From an uncultured Clostridia bacterium (lineage in GTDB: Bacteria > Bacillota > Clostridia > Christensenellales > Maliibacteriaceae): a stretch of DNA of 21,489 nucleotides. Under the pieces are notes generated by a model. It did no database searches. It was not told the DNA's origin and saw only the letters and a list, made by a program, of their open reading frames with translations. Where the stretch lies: contig CAKTSO010000015.1 of the NCBI GenBank assembly GCA_934613185.1, positions 1 to 21,489 on the forward strand, read 5' to 3'. Shown piece after piece: positions 6,764 to 13,970 of this stretch. A program made the translations under genes and the position numbers. Position 1 is the first letter of the stretch. Every line of letters begins with the position of its first letter.

Positions 6764-7684
6764 TTACGGCTGATTCTGTTTTTTCAGCAAAAGCGCGGGG
6801 GCCTGCGCAAGCAGCACGGCGCAGAACACGAGCGCGCAGCCGAACAGTTCCCTCGGCGAAAGGCGCTCGTTCAAAATCGCCCAGCCCGCAAGCGCGGAAA
6901 AAACTGCCTCCAGACTCATGACGATCGACGCCACGGCGGGCTCGACGTCCTTCTGGCCGACGATCTGAAGCGTATAGGCGACGCCGGAGGACAGGATGCC
7001 GGTATATAAAATAGGAAGCCATGCCGACACGATCGCCGAAACGGACGTGTGTTCAAACAAAAGCGCGCAGACGCTCGACAAAACGCCGCAGGTCAAAAAC
7101 TGGATGCAGGAAGTCTTGACGCTGTCGGCGCGGCTGAAATGGTCGATCGTCAGCACATGCGCGGTGAAAAACAGTGCGCAGATGAGCATCAGCCCGTCCC
7201 CGAGATAAAGCCCGGAAATGCCGCCGCTCAGGCACAGAAGATACAGCCCCGCCACGCACCCGAGCGCCGACAGCAGCACCAGCGGGTGCAGCCGCCGCCC
7301 GGTCAGCCGCGCGCAAAGCGCCACGAGGACGACATAGCTCGCCGTCAAAAACCCGCCGCGCCCGGACGCCGCGACGTTTTCCGGATAGGACGAAAGTCCG
7401 AACTGCTGGAAATTGACCGCCGCGAACAGCAGCACGCCGCAGGCGATCCCGGCGCGCAGGCCGTATTTTTTCTCTTCGGGCGTCTTATATTCCACGCCCT
7501 GCCCGTGCGTGCCGCGCCAGCGGATCAGGACGCATAAAAATGCTGCGCCGATCAGCGAACGCACGGCGTTAAACGTAAACGGCTCGACGCTGTCCGCCGC
7601 GCTCGTCTGCGCGACGAACGCCGTGCCCCAGATCATCGCCGCCAGAAGAAGCATGAGCGTTCCCTTCAGCTTTTTTTCCTTCAC
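6764..7684 (-). CDS. DMT-superfamily (EamA) transporter
   Basis: 306-residue membrane protein with about ten hydrophobic segments in two EamA repeats. Repeat one begins LKGTLMLLLAAMIWGTAFVAQ, the usual first helix, and includes FNAVRSLIGAAFL; repeat two begins GDGLMLICALFFTAHVLTID and ends with SPRELFGCALVFCAVLL. The GVAYTLQIVGQKDVEPAVASIVMSLEAVFSALAGW region is the family's standard last part. Likely exports a metabolite or drug-like compound; the substrate cannot be told. Start: GTG at 7684, with GGGGAGG 8 bases upstream, is favoured over ATG at 7711, which would place that RBS inside the gene. Divergent from the aldo/keto reductase. Confidence 0.9.
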   Translation of the reverse strand: MKEKKLKGTLMLLLAAMIWGTAFVAQTSAADSVEPFTFNAVRSLIGAAFLCVLIRWRGTHGQGVEYKTPEEKKYGLRAGIACGVLLFAAVNFQQFGLSSYPENVAASGRGGFLTASYVVLVALCARLTGRRLHPLVLLSALGCVAGLYLLCLSGGISGLYLGDGLMLICALFFTAHVLTIDHFSRADSVKTSCIQFLTCGVLSSVCALLFEHTSVSAIVSAWLPILYTGILSSGVAYTLQIVGQKDVEPAVASIVMSLEAVFSALAGWAILNERLSPRELFGCALVFCAVLLAQAPALLLKKQNQP

Positions 7685-7763
7685 AAGCGTTTCCTCCCCA
7701 CATTCGATCATGAATAAACATTGCTCTTATGGTTTTCCCAATGGAAAAATATCCATGCTTACT

Positions 7764-7791
7764 ATCATAGCATGTCCGAAAAAAATTGCAA
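7764..7791 (-). promoter_or_regulatory. Promoter of the EamA transporter gene
   Basis: Minus strand: TTGCAA (7791-7786), 16-base spacer ending in TGC, TATGAT (7769-7764), an extended -10. Predicted leader about 75 bases to the GTG at 7684. Confidence 0.6.
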
Positions 7792-7853
7792 TCCGCCGTT
7801 TGAAAAACAGTAAATTTGCGCATTTATTCCTCCTCAAAGCGCGTTTTGTGCGT

Positions 7854-7859
7854 TATAAT
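7854..7859 (+). promoter_or_regulatory. -10 box upstream of the aldo/keto reductase
   Basis: Perfect TATAAT 33 bases before the ATG at 7893, in an otherwise short divergent intergenic region. No good -35 is visible at 16-18 bases, so the call rests on the -10 and its position. Confidence 0.45.
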
Positions 7860-7892
7860 CAATGCAACTGATTTCGTTTTTGGAGGACAAGT

Positions 7893-8864
7893 ATGAAATA
7901 CGGCACCATTGCGTCCGTGGACAGACCCGTCTCGCGCCTTTTCTTCGGCGCGGCGCGGCCCGAAATGATCCGCGGCGAAAACGCAAACGAACTTCTGGAC
8001 TCGATGTTTGCGCTCGGCGTCAACGCGTTCGACTGCGCGCGAAACTACGGGCTCGCGGAAAAAAGTCTCGGCATGTGGCTCGAGCATCGCGGCAGGCGGG
8101 ACGACGTCGTCCTTCTGTCCAAATGCGGCCATCACGACACCGAAACGATGGAAAAGCGCGTGAACGCAAAATGCATGCGCGAGGATCTTTCCGTGTCGCT
8201 TTCGCTTCTCGGGGTGGACAGGATCGACATCTATCTTCTGCACCGCGACGACGAAAGCCGACCCGTCGGCGAAATGGTCGAGACGTTCAACCAGATGCAC
8301 GCCGAAGGGAAGATCGGCGCGTTCGGCGCGAGCAACTGGACGCACGAGCGCATCGAGCAGGCGAACGAGTACGCCTACGCGCATAATCTTCTTCCCTTTT
8401 CCGTCTCCAGCCCGAACTACGGCCTCGCCCGCCAGGTCTGCGACCCCTGGGGCGGGAACTGCGTGTCGATCTCCGGGCCGGAAAACGCGGCGGCGCGCGC
8501 ATGGTATCAAAAAAACGCCATGCCCGTGATCGCCTACTCGAGCATCGGACGCGGCTTTTTCTCCGGGCGCGTGAAGTCGGGCGACCCCGAAAGCGCAACG
8601 CGCGCGCTCGACCCGTTCGCGCAGAAGGGCTACTGCTGCGCCGACAATTTCGAGCGCCTGCGCCGCGCGGAGATTCTGGCCGGACGGCATAACGCATCCG
8701 TCTCGCAGATCGCGCTCGCGTTTTTGTTTTCCGGCGGGCTCGACGCCTACGCGGTCGTCTCCGCAGGGAGCGCCGCGCGCATGAAGGAGAACGCCGACGC
8801 GCTTCGGATCGAGCTTTCCGACCGGGAGCGGGCGTATCTCGACCTTGCCGCGGAATCGATTTAA
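7893..8864 (+). CDS. Aldo/keto reductase
   Basis: 323-residue NAD(P)H-dependent oxidoreductase of the AKR superfamily. The catalytic tetrad is present: D47 and Y52 in AFDCARNYG, K77 in LLSKCG, H117 in IDIYLLHRDD. The barrel continues with GKIGAFGASNW (about residues 138-148), VSSPNYGLA and PVIAYSSIGRGFFSG (about 211-225), the expected cofactor strand. The family's usual late QIALAFLF and VVSAGSAARMKENADAL segments follow, so the protein is full length. ATG at 7893 has GGAGG 6 bases upstream. Monocistronic, divergent from the EamA transporter. Members of this branch act on sugar-like or small carbonyl substrates; none can be assigned here. Confidence 0.9.
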   Translation: MKYGTIASVDRPVSRLFFGAARPEMIRGENANELLDSMFALGVNAFDCARNYGLAEKSLGMWLEHRGRRDDVVLLSKCGHHDTETMEKRVNAKCMREDLSVSLSLLGVDRIDIYLLHRDDESRPVGEMVETFNQMHAEGKIGAFGASNWTHERIEQANEYAYAHNLLPFSVSSPNYGLARQVCDPWGGNCVSISGPENAAARAWYQKNAMPVIAYSSIGRGFFSGRVKSGDPESATRALDPFAQKGYCCADNFERLRRAEILAGRHNASVSQIALAFLFSGGLDAYAVVSAGSAARMKENADALRIELSDRERAYLDLAAESI

Positions 8865-8930
8865 AAAACGTTTTGCACCGAACGATCGCCCGTGCGGCAC
8901 GCGGATCGTCCGAATTTGAAAACGTTTTGT
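8865..8930. promoter_or_regulatory. Paired AAAACGTTTT operator-like sites around a hairpin
   Basis: Two copies of the palindrome AAAACGTTTTG start at 8865 and 8919, 54 bases apart. The second, extended to TGAAAACGTTTTGT (8917-8930), is one base from the usual CcpA cre consensus and more generally looks like a LacI-family operator. Between them CGAACGATC (8879-8887) pairs imperfectly with GATCGTCCG (8904-8912), with inner CGTG/CACG, forming a hairpin that might also mark the end of the reductase transcript. Both sites precede the promoter of the antiporter operon. Confidence 0.4.
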
Positions 8931-8968
8931 AAACAATTGAAAAATCCGTGGGAATTATCCGCGCGGTC

Positions 8969-8977
8969 TGCTATGAT
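8969..8977 (+). promoter_or_regulatory. Extended -10 promoter of the antiporter operon
   Basis: TGCTATGAT, an extended -10 element, 41 bases before the ATG at 9019. No clear -35 at 16-18 bases, as often seen with extended -10 promoters. The cre-like site at 8917-8930 lies about 40 bases upstream, where either activation or repression would be possible. Confidence 0.45.
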
Positions 8978-9018
8978 GGAAGCGTACTATATTTATAACT
9001 TTTATGGGAGGGAAAACC

Positions 9019-10536
9019 ATGAACTTTGTCGGGACTTGGTGGGCAATTATTCCGCCGATTTTCGCCATCCTTCTGGCGTTCGCCACCAAGAAAGTTTACA
9101 TTTCGCTGTTCGCGGGATGCTTTCTCGGCGCGCTGATGCTTGCAAACTTCAACCTCTGGGTCACGTTTGAAACGCTGTTCACCACGATGGTGGACAATAT
9201 CGATCTCATGATCCTGATCTTCGACGTGCTCCTCGGCATGATCATCGTCCTTCTGGTCAACTCCGGCGGCTCCGCAGCCTACGGAAACTGGGCCGGAAAG
9301 AAGATCAAAAGTAAGCGCGGCGCGCTCCTTTCCACGAGCGTCCTGGGGTGCCTGATCTTCGTCGACGACTATTTCAACTGTCTGACCGTCGGCAGCGTCA
9401 TGCGCCCCGTGACCGACCGCTATAAGGTCTCGCGCGCGAAGCTCGCCTACGTCATCGACGCCACCGCCGCGCCCGTGTGCATTCTTGCGCCCGTGTCGTC
9501 CTGGGCGGCCGCCGTTTCCAGCTACATTCCCGAGGGTTACGACATCAACGGCTTCCAGATGTATGTGCGCGCCATTCCGTATAACTTCTACGCGATTTTG
9601 ACGCTCATCATGGTCTTCGCCACGTCGTTCTTCCTGTTCGACTTCGGCAAAATGCGCCGCAACGAGATCAACGCGCAGAACGGCGACCTGTTCACCGTCG
9701 GCCAGAACGAATACGCCGACGCGGGCAAGGAAGTCGTCAACCCGCGCGCGAAGGTCAGCGACCTGATCGTTCCGATCATCGTTCTGATCGTCTCCGCCGT
9801 CTTCGCCATGATCTGGACCGGCATGCAGAGCACCGGCACGACCGACATCGTCGAGGCGTTCGCCAACTGCAGCGCTTCGCTCAGCCTTGTGTTCGGCACG
9901 TTCGTGACGCTGATCGTCATGGCGATCATGTATCTGCCGCGCAAAATCATCGCCTGGGACTTCTTCGCCGACTGCCTGGTCGACGGCTTCAAGGTCATGG
10001 TTCCGTCCGTCTCCGTGCTGATCCTCGCCTGGACGCTGAAGGGCATGGTCGATCAGCTTGACATCGCCACGTTCGTCAACACCGTCTTCGCCGCCAACAG
10101 CTCTCTTGCGGCGTTCATGCCGATGTTCATGTTCCTCGTGGCCTGCTTCCTCGGCTTCTCCACCGGCACGAGCTGGGGCACGATGGGCATCATGATCCCG
10201 ATTGCGGTGCCGATGTTCTATTCCGATTCCTCCATGCTGACGATCAGCATCGCGGCGATCATGGCCGGCGCGGTCTGCGGCGACCATATCTCCCCCATCT
10301 CCGACACGACGATCATGTCTTCCACCGGCGCGCAGTGCAACCATTTGAACCACGTCGCCACGCAGATGCAGTACGCGATCGTGATCATCGCCATCAGCGC
10401 GGTCATGTATCTTCTTGCCGGGTTTGTGCATGAATGGTACATCGTCCTGCCCATCGGCATCGTCGTAACGCTCGCCGCGCTGTTCTTCCTTCGTTCCTGG
10501 TCCGCCAAGCACGACAGCGACAAGGCCGAGGCATGA
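9019..10536 (+). CDS. NhaC-family Na+/H+ antiporter-like transporter
   Basis: 505-residue membrane protein with about eleven or twelve hydrophobic segments, of the NhaC/ArsB-like ion transporter superfamily. Signatures: LIFVDDYFNCLTVGSVMRP (about 113-131), which holds the acidic pair inside a membrane segment, VIDATAAPVCILAPVSSWAA, GFSTGTSWGTMGIMIPIAVPM (about 381-401) and AGAVCGDHISPISDTTIMSS (about 417-436). Relatives include Na+/H+ antiporters and amino-acid or carboxylate exchangers, so the substrate is open. ATG at 9019 was chosen because GGGAGGG lies 6 bases upstream; an ATG at 9004 overlaps that RBS. The stop overlaps the start of a peptidase gene by ATGA, indicating coupled translation. 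Operator-like sites upstream suggest catabolite or LacI-type control. Confidence 0.9.
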   Translation: MNFVGTWWAIIPPIFAILLAFATKKVYISLFAGCFLGALMLANFNLWVTFETLFTTMVDNIDLMILIFDVLLGMIIVLLVNSGGSAAYGNWAGKKIKSKRGALLSTSVLGCLIFVDDYFNCLTVGSVMRPVTDRYKVSRAKLAYVIDATAAPVCILAPVSSWAAAVSSYIPEGYDINGFQMYVRAIPYNFYAILTLIMVFATSFFLFDFGKMRRNEINAQNGDLFTVGQNEYADAGKEVVNPRAKVSDLIVPIIVLIVSAVFAMIWTGMQSTGTTDIVEAFANCSASLSLVFGTFVTLIVMAIMYLPRKIIAWDFFADCLVDGFKVMVPSVSVLILAWTLKGMVDQLDIATFVNTVFAANSSLAAFMPMFMFLVACFLGFSTGTSWGTMGIMIPIAVPMFYSDSSMLTISIAAIMAGAVCGDHISPISDTTIMSSTGAQCNHLNHVATQMQYAIVIIAISAVMYLLAGFVHEWYIVLPIGIVVTLAALFFLRSWSAKHDSDKAEA

Positions 10537-11141
10537 AAAAGCTGATCGACGTCCCCTATCTGGATCAATCCGACGCCGCGCCCACGGGCTGCGAAAGCGT
10601 CAGCGCCGTGATGCTCCTGCAGTATCTCGGGTTTTCGATCGACATTAAGACGTTCATCGACCGCTGGCTTCCCAAGGGCGATTTCGAGACGATCGACGGC
10701 GAGCTTTACGCCCCCGATCCGAACGAGATGTTCGTCGGCGATCCGTACCGTGACGACGCGATGGGCTGCTATGCGCCCGTAATGGAGCGCGTGCTGCAGA
10801 AAATTCTCGGCGACGGCTACGAGGTCAAGAACGAAACGGGAAGCGGGATCGACGCGCTGTGCAAAAAATACGTCGATCGCGACATGCCCGTTCTGCTCTG
10901 GATCACGATCAACCTTCGCCCCTTTATCGAAGGGCCCTCGTGGCGTCTTACGGGCAGCGGAAAGCCGTTCACCTGGCGCTCGAACGAACACTGCCTGCTT
11001 TTAGTCGGCTACGACGACGAGCACTTCTACTTCAACGATCCGTGGGAAAACCGCGGCGTCGTCGCGGTGGAAAAGGCGCTGGCAAGAAAGCGTCATGCCG
11101 AACAGTACGAAATGGCCGTCGGCGTGCGAAAGCTCGGATAA
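10533..11141 (+). CDS. C39-like (papain-fold) cysteine peptidase
   Basis: 202-residue protein of the C39-like peptidase group. The catalytic set is visible: Q12 (oxyanion) and C20 in LDQSDAAPTGCESVSAVMLLQYLGF, H153 in SNEHCLLLVGY, D169 in FYFNDPW. The first helix after Cys and the HxxxLVGYD pattern match the family well. There is no signal peptide or membrane segment, so it is predicted to stay in the cytoplasm unless exported by an unknown route. Its ATG overlaps the stop of the antiporter gene, so both are made from one message. Many relatives are secreted or process bacteriocin leaders; no leader peptide or ABC exporter is encoded nearby. Followed by a strong terminator. Confidence 0.85.
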   Translation: MKKLIDVPYLDQSDAAPTGCESVSAVMLLQYLGFSIDIKTFIDRWLPKGDFETIDGELYAPDPNEMFVGDPYRDDAMGCYAPVMERVLQKILGDGYEVKNETGSGIDALCKKYVDRDMPVLLWITINLRPFIEGPSWRLTGSGKPFTWRSNEHCLLLVGYDDEHFYFNDPWENRGVVAVEKALARKRHAEQYEMAVGVRKLG

Positions 11142-11148
11142 TAAAAGC

Positions 11149-11186
11149 AAAACGCCTTCCGAATGAAGTTCGGAAGGCGTTTTTTG
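11149..11186. terminator. Bidirectional terminator
   Basis: Perfect 15-bp stem AAAACGCCTTCCGAA (11149-11163) with TTCGGAAGGCGTTTT (11169-11183), 5-base loop, and a plus-strand T run. Separates the antiporter/peptidase operon from the convergent regulator operon, whose last stop is at 11194. Confidence 0.9.
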
Positions 11187-11193
11187 CTTTCGT

Positions 11194-11907
11194 TTATTTG
11201 CCGTTTCGGACGCGGCGCACGTTTTTGTTCATCAGATGCCGCCCGATATTTCGATAGACGAACGCCTTGACGGGTGACATGCTCTGATGATGTTCGCGCA
11301 ACAGCGCGTCGGGGTCGTCGTACACGCCGAAGTCGCGCACGATCCCTTCGCTTTGAATGTAGGTATTACAGCGGTCGAACTCGATCGCGGGGTGCGCGAA
11401 GTCCTTCACCGCGACGCCCCAGCCGCAGAACGCGCCGCGGCAGGCCGGGTTCGCCGCCTGCAATTTCGAAAGATACGCGCGGTCGAGAATGAACGCCTCG
11501 AGTTCATACCACACGCCGTCCAGAAGGACTTCGACCCAGCTGTGAAAGATCTCACGCGGCGCGAGGCGATACACAAGCCCCGACATCGCGCCTTTTTGCA
11601 ATTTCTTGTCGATCATGAAGCCGTGAATGCGGCAGGGTACGTCGCAGGCGCGAAGAAGCGCCATAAAGAGCGTCCCCTTCGTGTTGCACTGCCCGAAGCC
11701 GTCGCGCAAAACGCGCGAAGCGGGGATCGAGTCGTCGACGTTATAGCCGAAGAGGATCTCGTCGCGAACGAAATCGTAGATCGCGCGGATCCTTTCAAAA
11801 TCGTCAGAAATATCGCGCCAGCCGCGCGCATCGATCCGTCGCGCGATCGCGGGGTCTTCAAAATCCAGCATGGGCGTTGAGCGAAGGTATTGCCGGGGTT
11901 GCTCCAT
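11194..11907 (-). CDS. Transglutaminase-like (papain-fold) protein
   Basis: 237-residue protein with a transglutaminase-core domain. Catalytic Cys is C74 in DGFGQCNTKGTLFMALLRA, a typical nucleophile helix; H122 lies in EIFHSWVEVLLDG; the third position after the tryptophan (WYELEAFILD) shows E137 where many members have Asp, with D142 just after. No signal peptide or membrane segment, so it appears cytoplasmic. It may act as a peptidase or amidase rather than a true crosslinker. The start ATG at 11907 lies 12 bases after the histidine-kinase stop, and its AGGAG overlaps that stop, so it is the third gene of the regulator operon. Its link to the sensor is unknown; it might modify a partner or simply be co-expressed. 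Confidence 0.85.
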   Translation of the reverse strand: MEQPRQYLRSTPMLDFEDPAIARRIDARGWRDISDDFERIRAIYDFVRDEILFGYNVDDSIPASRVLRDGFGQCNTKGTLFMALLRACDVPCRIHGFMIDKKLQKGAMSGLVYRLAPREIFHSWVEVLLDGVWYELEAFILDRAYLSKLQAANPACRGAFCGWGVAVKDFAHPAIEFDRCNTYIQSEGIVRDFGVYDDPDALLREHHQSMSPVKAFVYRNIGRHLMNKNVRRVRNGK

Positions 11908-11919
11908 TGCAAATGCTCC

Positions 11920-12981
11920 TCAATTCGTTTGATCGTCCGCCGACGCGCCGGGGATCGTGACGGTGACGCGCGTCCCCGCGTTCGGCGCGCTGTTGACCGC
12001 GATCCGTCCGCCGTGCAGCGCGACAATCCGCCGCACGATGGAAAGCCCGAGACCGCTGCCGCTTTTTTTATGGGAGGAATCCCCCTGATAGAAGCGGTCG
12101 AACATATGATTGCGCGTCTGCACATCCATGCCGCTGCCCTCGTCGAAGACGCAGACGACCGCCGCGCCGCCGTCGAGCTTCGCCGTCACGCCGAACTTCC
12201 CGCCGTCGTTTGAGAACTTCACGGCGTTGTCCAGAAGATTGCGCCACACCTGCCCGAGCAACGCCTCGTCGCCCGATATCATGATGGATTCGAGCGTCAC
12301 GACCGGCTCCAGATCCTTGGCCGACCACTGCGGCTCCAGTTCGATGACGCAGCGGCGGATCTGCTCGTCCAGACAAAAGCGCGTCACTTCCATCTTCTGC
12401 CGTCCCTCGTCCATGCGCGAGAGGCGCAGCATGTTTTCCGTCATATTGGAAAGCCGCGCGCTTTCTTGCTCGATCGCCGCGGCATATTCCCCGCGCTGCG
12501 CGGGGGAAAGCGTCTCGTCCCGCAAAAGCGCGGCGTAGCCCTCGATGATGGCGAGCGGCGTCTTCAACTCGTGAGAGACGTTCGAGATAAAGTCCTGACG
12601 GAGGTATTCGTTTTTCTTCAACTCCCGCGCCATGGCGTTGAAATTGCGCTGCAATTCGCCGTATTCCTCGACGCGATCCTGACGCAGGGAGACCTGCACG
12701 TCGTAATTGCCGCGCGCGATTTCGCTGGCCGCGTTGGAGATCGTGCGGATCGGGTCGGTCGTGCCACGCGCGATCAGCGTGATCAGCAGCACCAGCACGC
12801 TCACCGTCGCCAAAACCAGCAGCAGGTCGCGCACCGCCGGGCCCATAAAGAACATGTGCGCCGTCTCGCGGTCGAGCATCGGCTCGTCATTGGCGACAAA
12901 CGACAATAACAGCGTCGCCGCGCAGGAACACAGCACCAGCGCCGCAAGAAAGATCGCGATACGAGAACGGAGTTTTCTCAT
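11920..12981 (-). CDS. Sensor histidine kinase
   Basis: 353-residue membrane sensor kinase, partner of the regulator encoded just upstream. Two membrane segments (about 8-29 and 52-71) flank an outside loop of only about 22 residues, too small for a ligand-binding domain, so it may sense an event in the membrane or use a partner protein. Then a HAMP linker (about 72-120), the H-box FISNVSHELKTPLAII (phospho-His about residue 137), N-box LLDNAVKFSN, G1 FDEGSGM, F-box MFDRFYQG and G2 SGSGLGLSIV; all are intact. The ATG overlaps the regulator stop as ATGA, so translation is coupled. EnvZ/PhoR-like class. Stimulus and target genes unknown. Confidence 0.95.
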   Translation of the reverse strand: MRKLRSRIAIFLAALVLCSCAATLLLSFVANDEPMLDRETAHMFFMGPAVRDLLLVLATVSVLVLLITLIARGTTDPIRTISNAASEIARGNYDVQVSLRQDRVEEYGELQRNFNAMARELKKNEYLRQDFISNVSHELKTPLAIIEGYAALLRDETLSPAQRGEYAAAIEQESARLSNMTENMLRLSRMDEGRQKMEVTRFCLDEQIRRCVIELEPQWSAKDLEPVVTLESIMISGDEALLGQVWRNLLDNAVKFSNDGGKFGVTAKLDGGAAVVCVFDEGSGMDVQTRNHMFDRFYQGDSSHKKSGSGLGLSIVRRIVALHGGRIAVNSAPNAGTRVTVTIPGASADDQTN

Positions 12982-13664
12982 GATTTTATTTTCTCCACGC
13001 GATACCCGAGCCCTCGCACCGTCTGAATTCGAATCTCGGGCAGCGCCTCCAGCTTTTCGCGCAGGCGCTTTACATGCGTGTCGACCGTGCGCGAATCGGA
13101 CTCGCTGTCATAGCCCCAGACGTCGTCCATCAGCTCCTGCCGCGTGAATATCTTCCCCGGATGCCCGGCCAGTTTGCACAGAAGGCGAAACTCCTTCAAT
13201 CGAAGCGGCACGCTTGTTTTTTTCTGCGCGTCTTCCACGCAGAGCGTCCCCTCGTTGAGCGTATACGGGCCGATCGTGACCTCCCGCGTCCCGGCCGAAA
13301 CGCCGCGGCGGCGCAAAATCGCCTCCAGGCGCAAAAGAAGCTCTTCCATGCGCACGGGCTTGACCAGATAATCGTCCGCGCCGCGGTGAAAGCTCTCGCG
13401 CATGGCGTCGAACTGCTCCTTCGCCGTGACGATCAAAACCGGCGTCTGCAAGTCTTCCCGGCGCATCTGTTCCAAAAGCGCCATGCCGTCCATGCGCGGC
13501 ATCATGATGTCCGCCACGACGGCGTCGACCGCTTGCGCATGGATCACGTCAAGCGCCGCCAGCCCGTCCGCCGCCTCGCGAACGGCATAGCCCGCGCGCT
13601 TCAAGTGGATCGCCAAAAGTTTTCGATATTCGGTGTTGTCCTCCGCGACGAGAATGACCGCCAT
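12978..13664 (-). CDS. OmpR-family response regulator
   Basis: 228-residue transcription factor. Receiver domain residues 1-115: acidic pair E8-D9, phospho-acceptor D52 in VADIMMP, T80 and K102 in YLVKP. Winged-helix DNA-binding domain about 130-225 with VPLRLKEFRLLCKLAGHPGKIFTRQEL, SRTVDTHVKRLREKL and VRGLGYRVE. First gene of the operon regulator-kinase-transglutaminase. ATG at 13664 follows AAAGGAAAG; the promoter is at 13709-13717, just past a strong terminator. Could regulate its own operon and envelope genes (inference). Confidence 0.95.
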   Translation of the reverse strand: MAVILVAEDNTEYRKLLAIHLKRAGYAVREAADGLAALDVIHAQAVDAVVADIMMPRMDGMALLEQMRREDLQTPVLIVTAKEQFDAMRESFHRGADDYLVKPVRMEELLLRLEAILRRRGVSAGTREVTIGPYTLNEGTLCVEDAQKKTSVPLRLKEFRLLCKLAGHPGKIFTRQELMDDVWGYDSESDSRTVDTHVKRLREKLEALPEIRIQTVRGLGYRVEKIKS

Positions 13665-13708
13665 GCCAACTTTCCTTTCGCATCTTTCGTTATCGTCAGG
13701 TTGTTCTG

Positions 13709-13717
13709 ATTATAACA
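13709..13717 (-). promoter_or_regulatory. Extended -10 promoter of the two-component operon
   Basis: Minus strand TGTTATAAT (13717-13709), 45 bases before the ATG at 13664. A TTGACG lies 21 bases further upstream, too far for a standard -35, so this is called as an extended -10 promoter. Confidence 0.55.
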
Positions 13718-13737
13718 CATTTTTATCTGCGAATGCG

Positions 13738-13896
13738 TCAAAAAAACAGGCGGCGCGCCTTCCGATCCAGGAACGGCGCACCGTCTGTCAACAAGCTGCC
13801 TCCAAATAAGAAAACAACCGTCAAAAAAATACGGCATAATGTTCGAAACTCTTTAAACACCCACATGTAACTTTCAAAGAAACTGTGTGATTTCAT
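13738..13896 (-). CDS. Doubtful 52-codon ORF, possible small membrane peptide
   Basis: An open frame beginning MKSHSFFESYMWVF with a hydrophobic run CRIFLTVVFLFGGSLL (about residues 21-36), followed by a basic tail DRKARRLFF. It ends inside the T run of the terminator at 13740-13783. There is no ribosome binding site before the ATG at 13896. GGAGG precedes an internal in-frame TTG at 13791 by 7 bases, which would give only a 17-residue peptide (MTDGAPFLDRKARRLFF). Either the frame is chance, or the 17-mer is a leader peptide translated across a terminator. Codon use is AT-rich and unlike the neighbours in the first two thirds. No homologue recognised. Confidence 0.2.
   Translation of the reverse strand: MKSHSFFESYMWVFKEFRTLCRIFLTVVFLFGGSLLTDGAPFLDRKARRLFF
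13740..13783 (-). terminator. Strong minus-strand terminator upstream of the regulator promoter
   Basis: Minus strand: CGGTGCGCCGTTCC (13783-13770), loop TGGATC, GGAAGGCGCGCCG (13763-13751), a 13-bp stem with one bulged G and one G-T pair, then a T7 run (13746-13740). It ends any transcript coming from the lipid-kinase gene or from the intervening element before the regulator promoter. Confidence 0.7.
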
Positions 13897-13929
13897 GAAT
13901 TCGCATCATCAATATGCCGTATTTTTTGA
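13821..13929. repeat. 109-base element bounded by near-perfect inverted repeats
   Basis: Left arm TCAAAAAAATACGGCATA (13821-13838) and right arm TATGCCGTATTTTTTGA (13913-13929) are inverse complements apart from one A/T in the homopolymer. The 74-base centre is AT-rich (about 38% G+C by eye) and holds no supported gene. No target-site duplication is seen directly outside the arms. It could fold as one large hairpin with a T run on either strand, or be a remnant of a small non-autonomous element. The 13665-14040 interval holds this element, the terminator and promoter to its left, and the nested hairpin to its right. Confidence 0.65.
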
Positions 13930-13970
13930 TGCTTGCAGTTTTAAGCTGGAGATTTTTCGATTTTGGCTAA

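Noticed and set aside
7824..8936. 370-residue minus-strand frame over the aldo/keto reductase
   Set aside because: Covers a complete reductase on the other strand; composition is typical of antisense GC-rich DNA.
8971..10512. 513-residue open frame antisense to the NhaC gene
   Set aside because: Extreme His/Asp/Glu/Arg/Gly content with no recognisable domain, no ribosome site, and complete overlap with a clear membrane transporter. It is a GC-rich shadow frame.
10533..11141. Bacteriocin-processing system around the C39-like peptidase
   Set aside because: No ABC transporter domain is fused or adjacent, and no small double-glycine leader peptide was found nearby; the partner is an NhaC-type antiporter.
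13821..13929. Complete transposable element with target-site duplication
   Set aside because: The arms are clear, but no direct duplication flanks them and no other copy is present in the window, so it is reported only as an inverted-repeat element.
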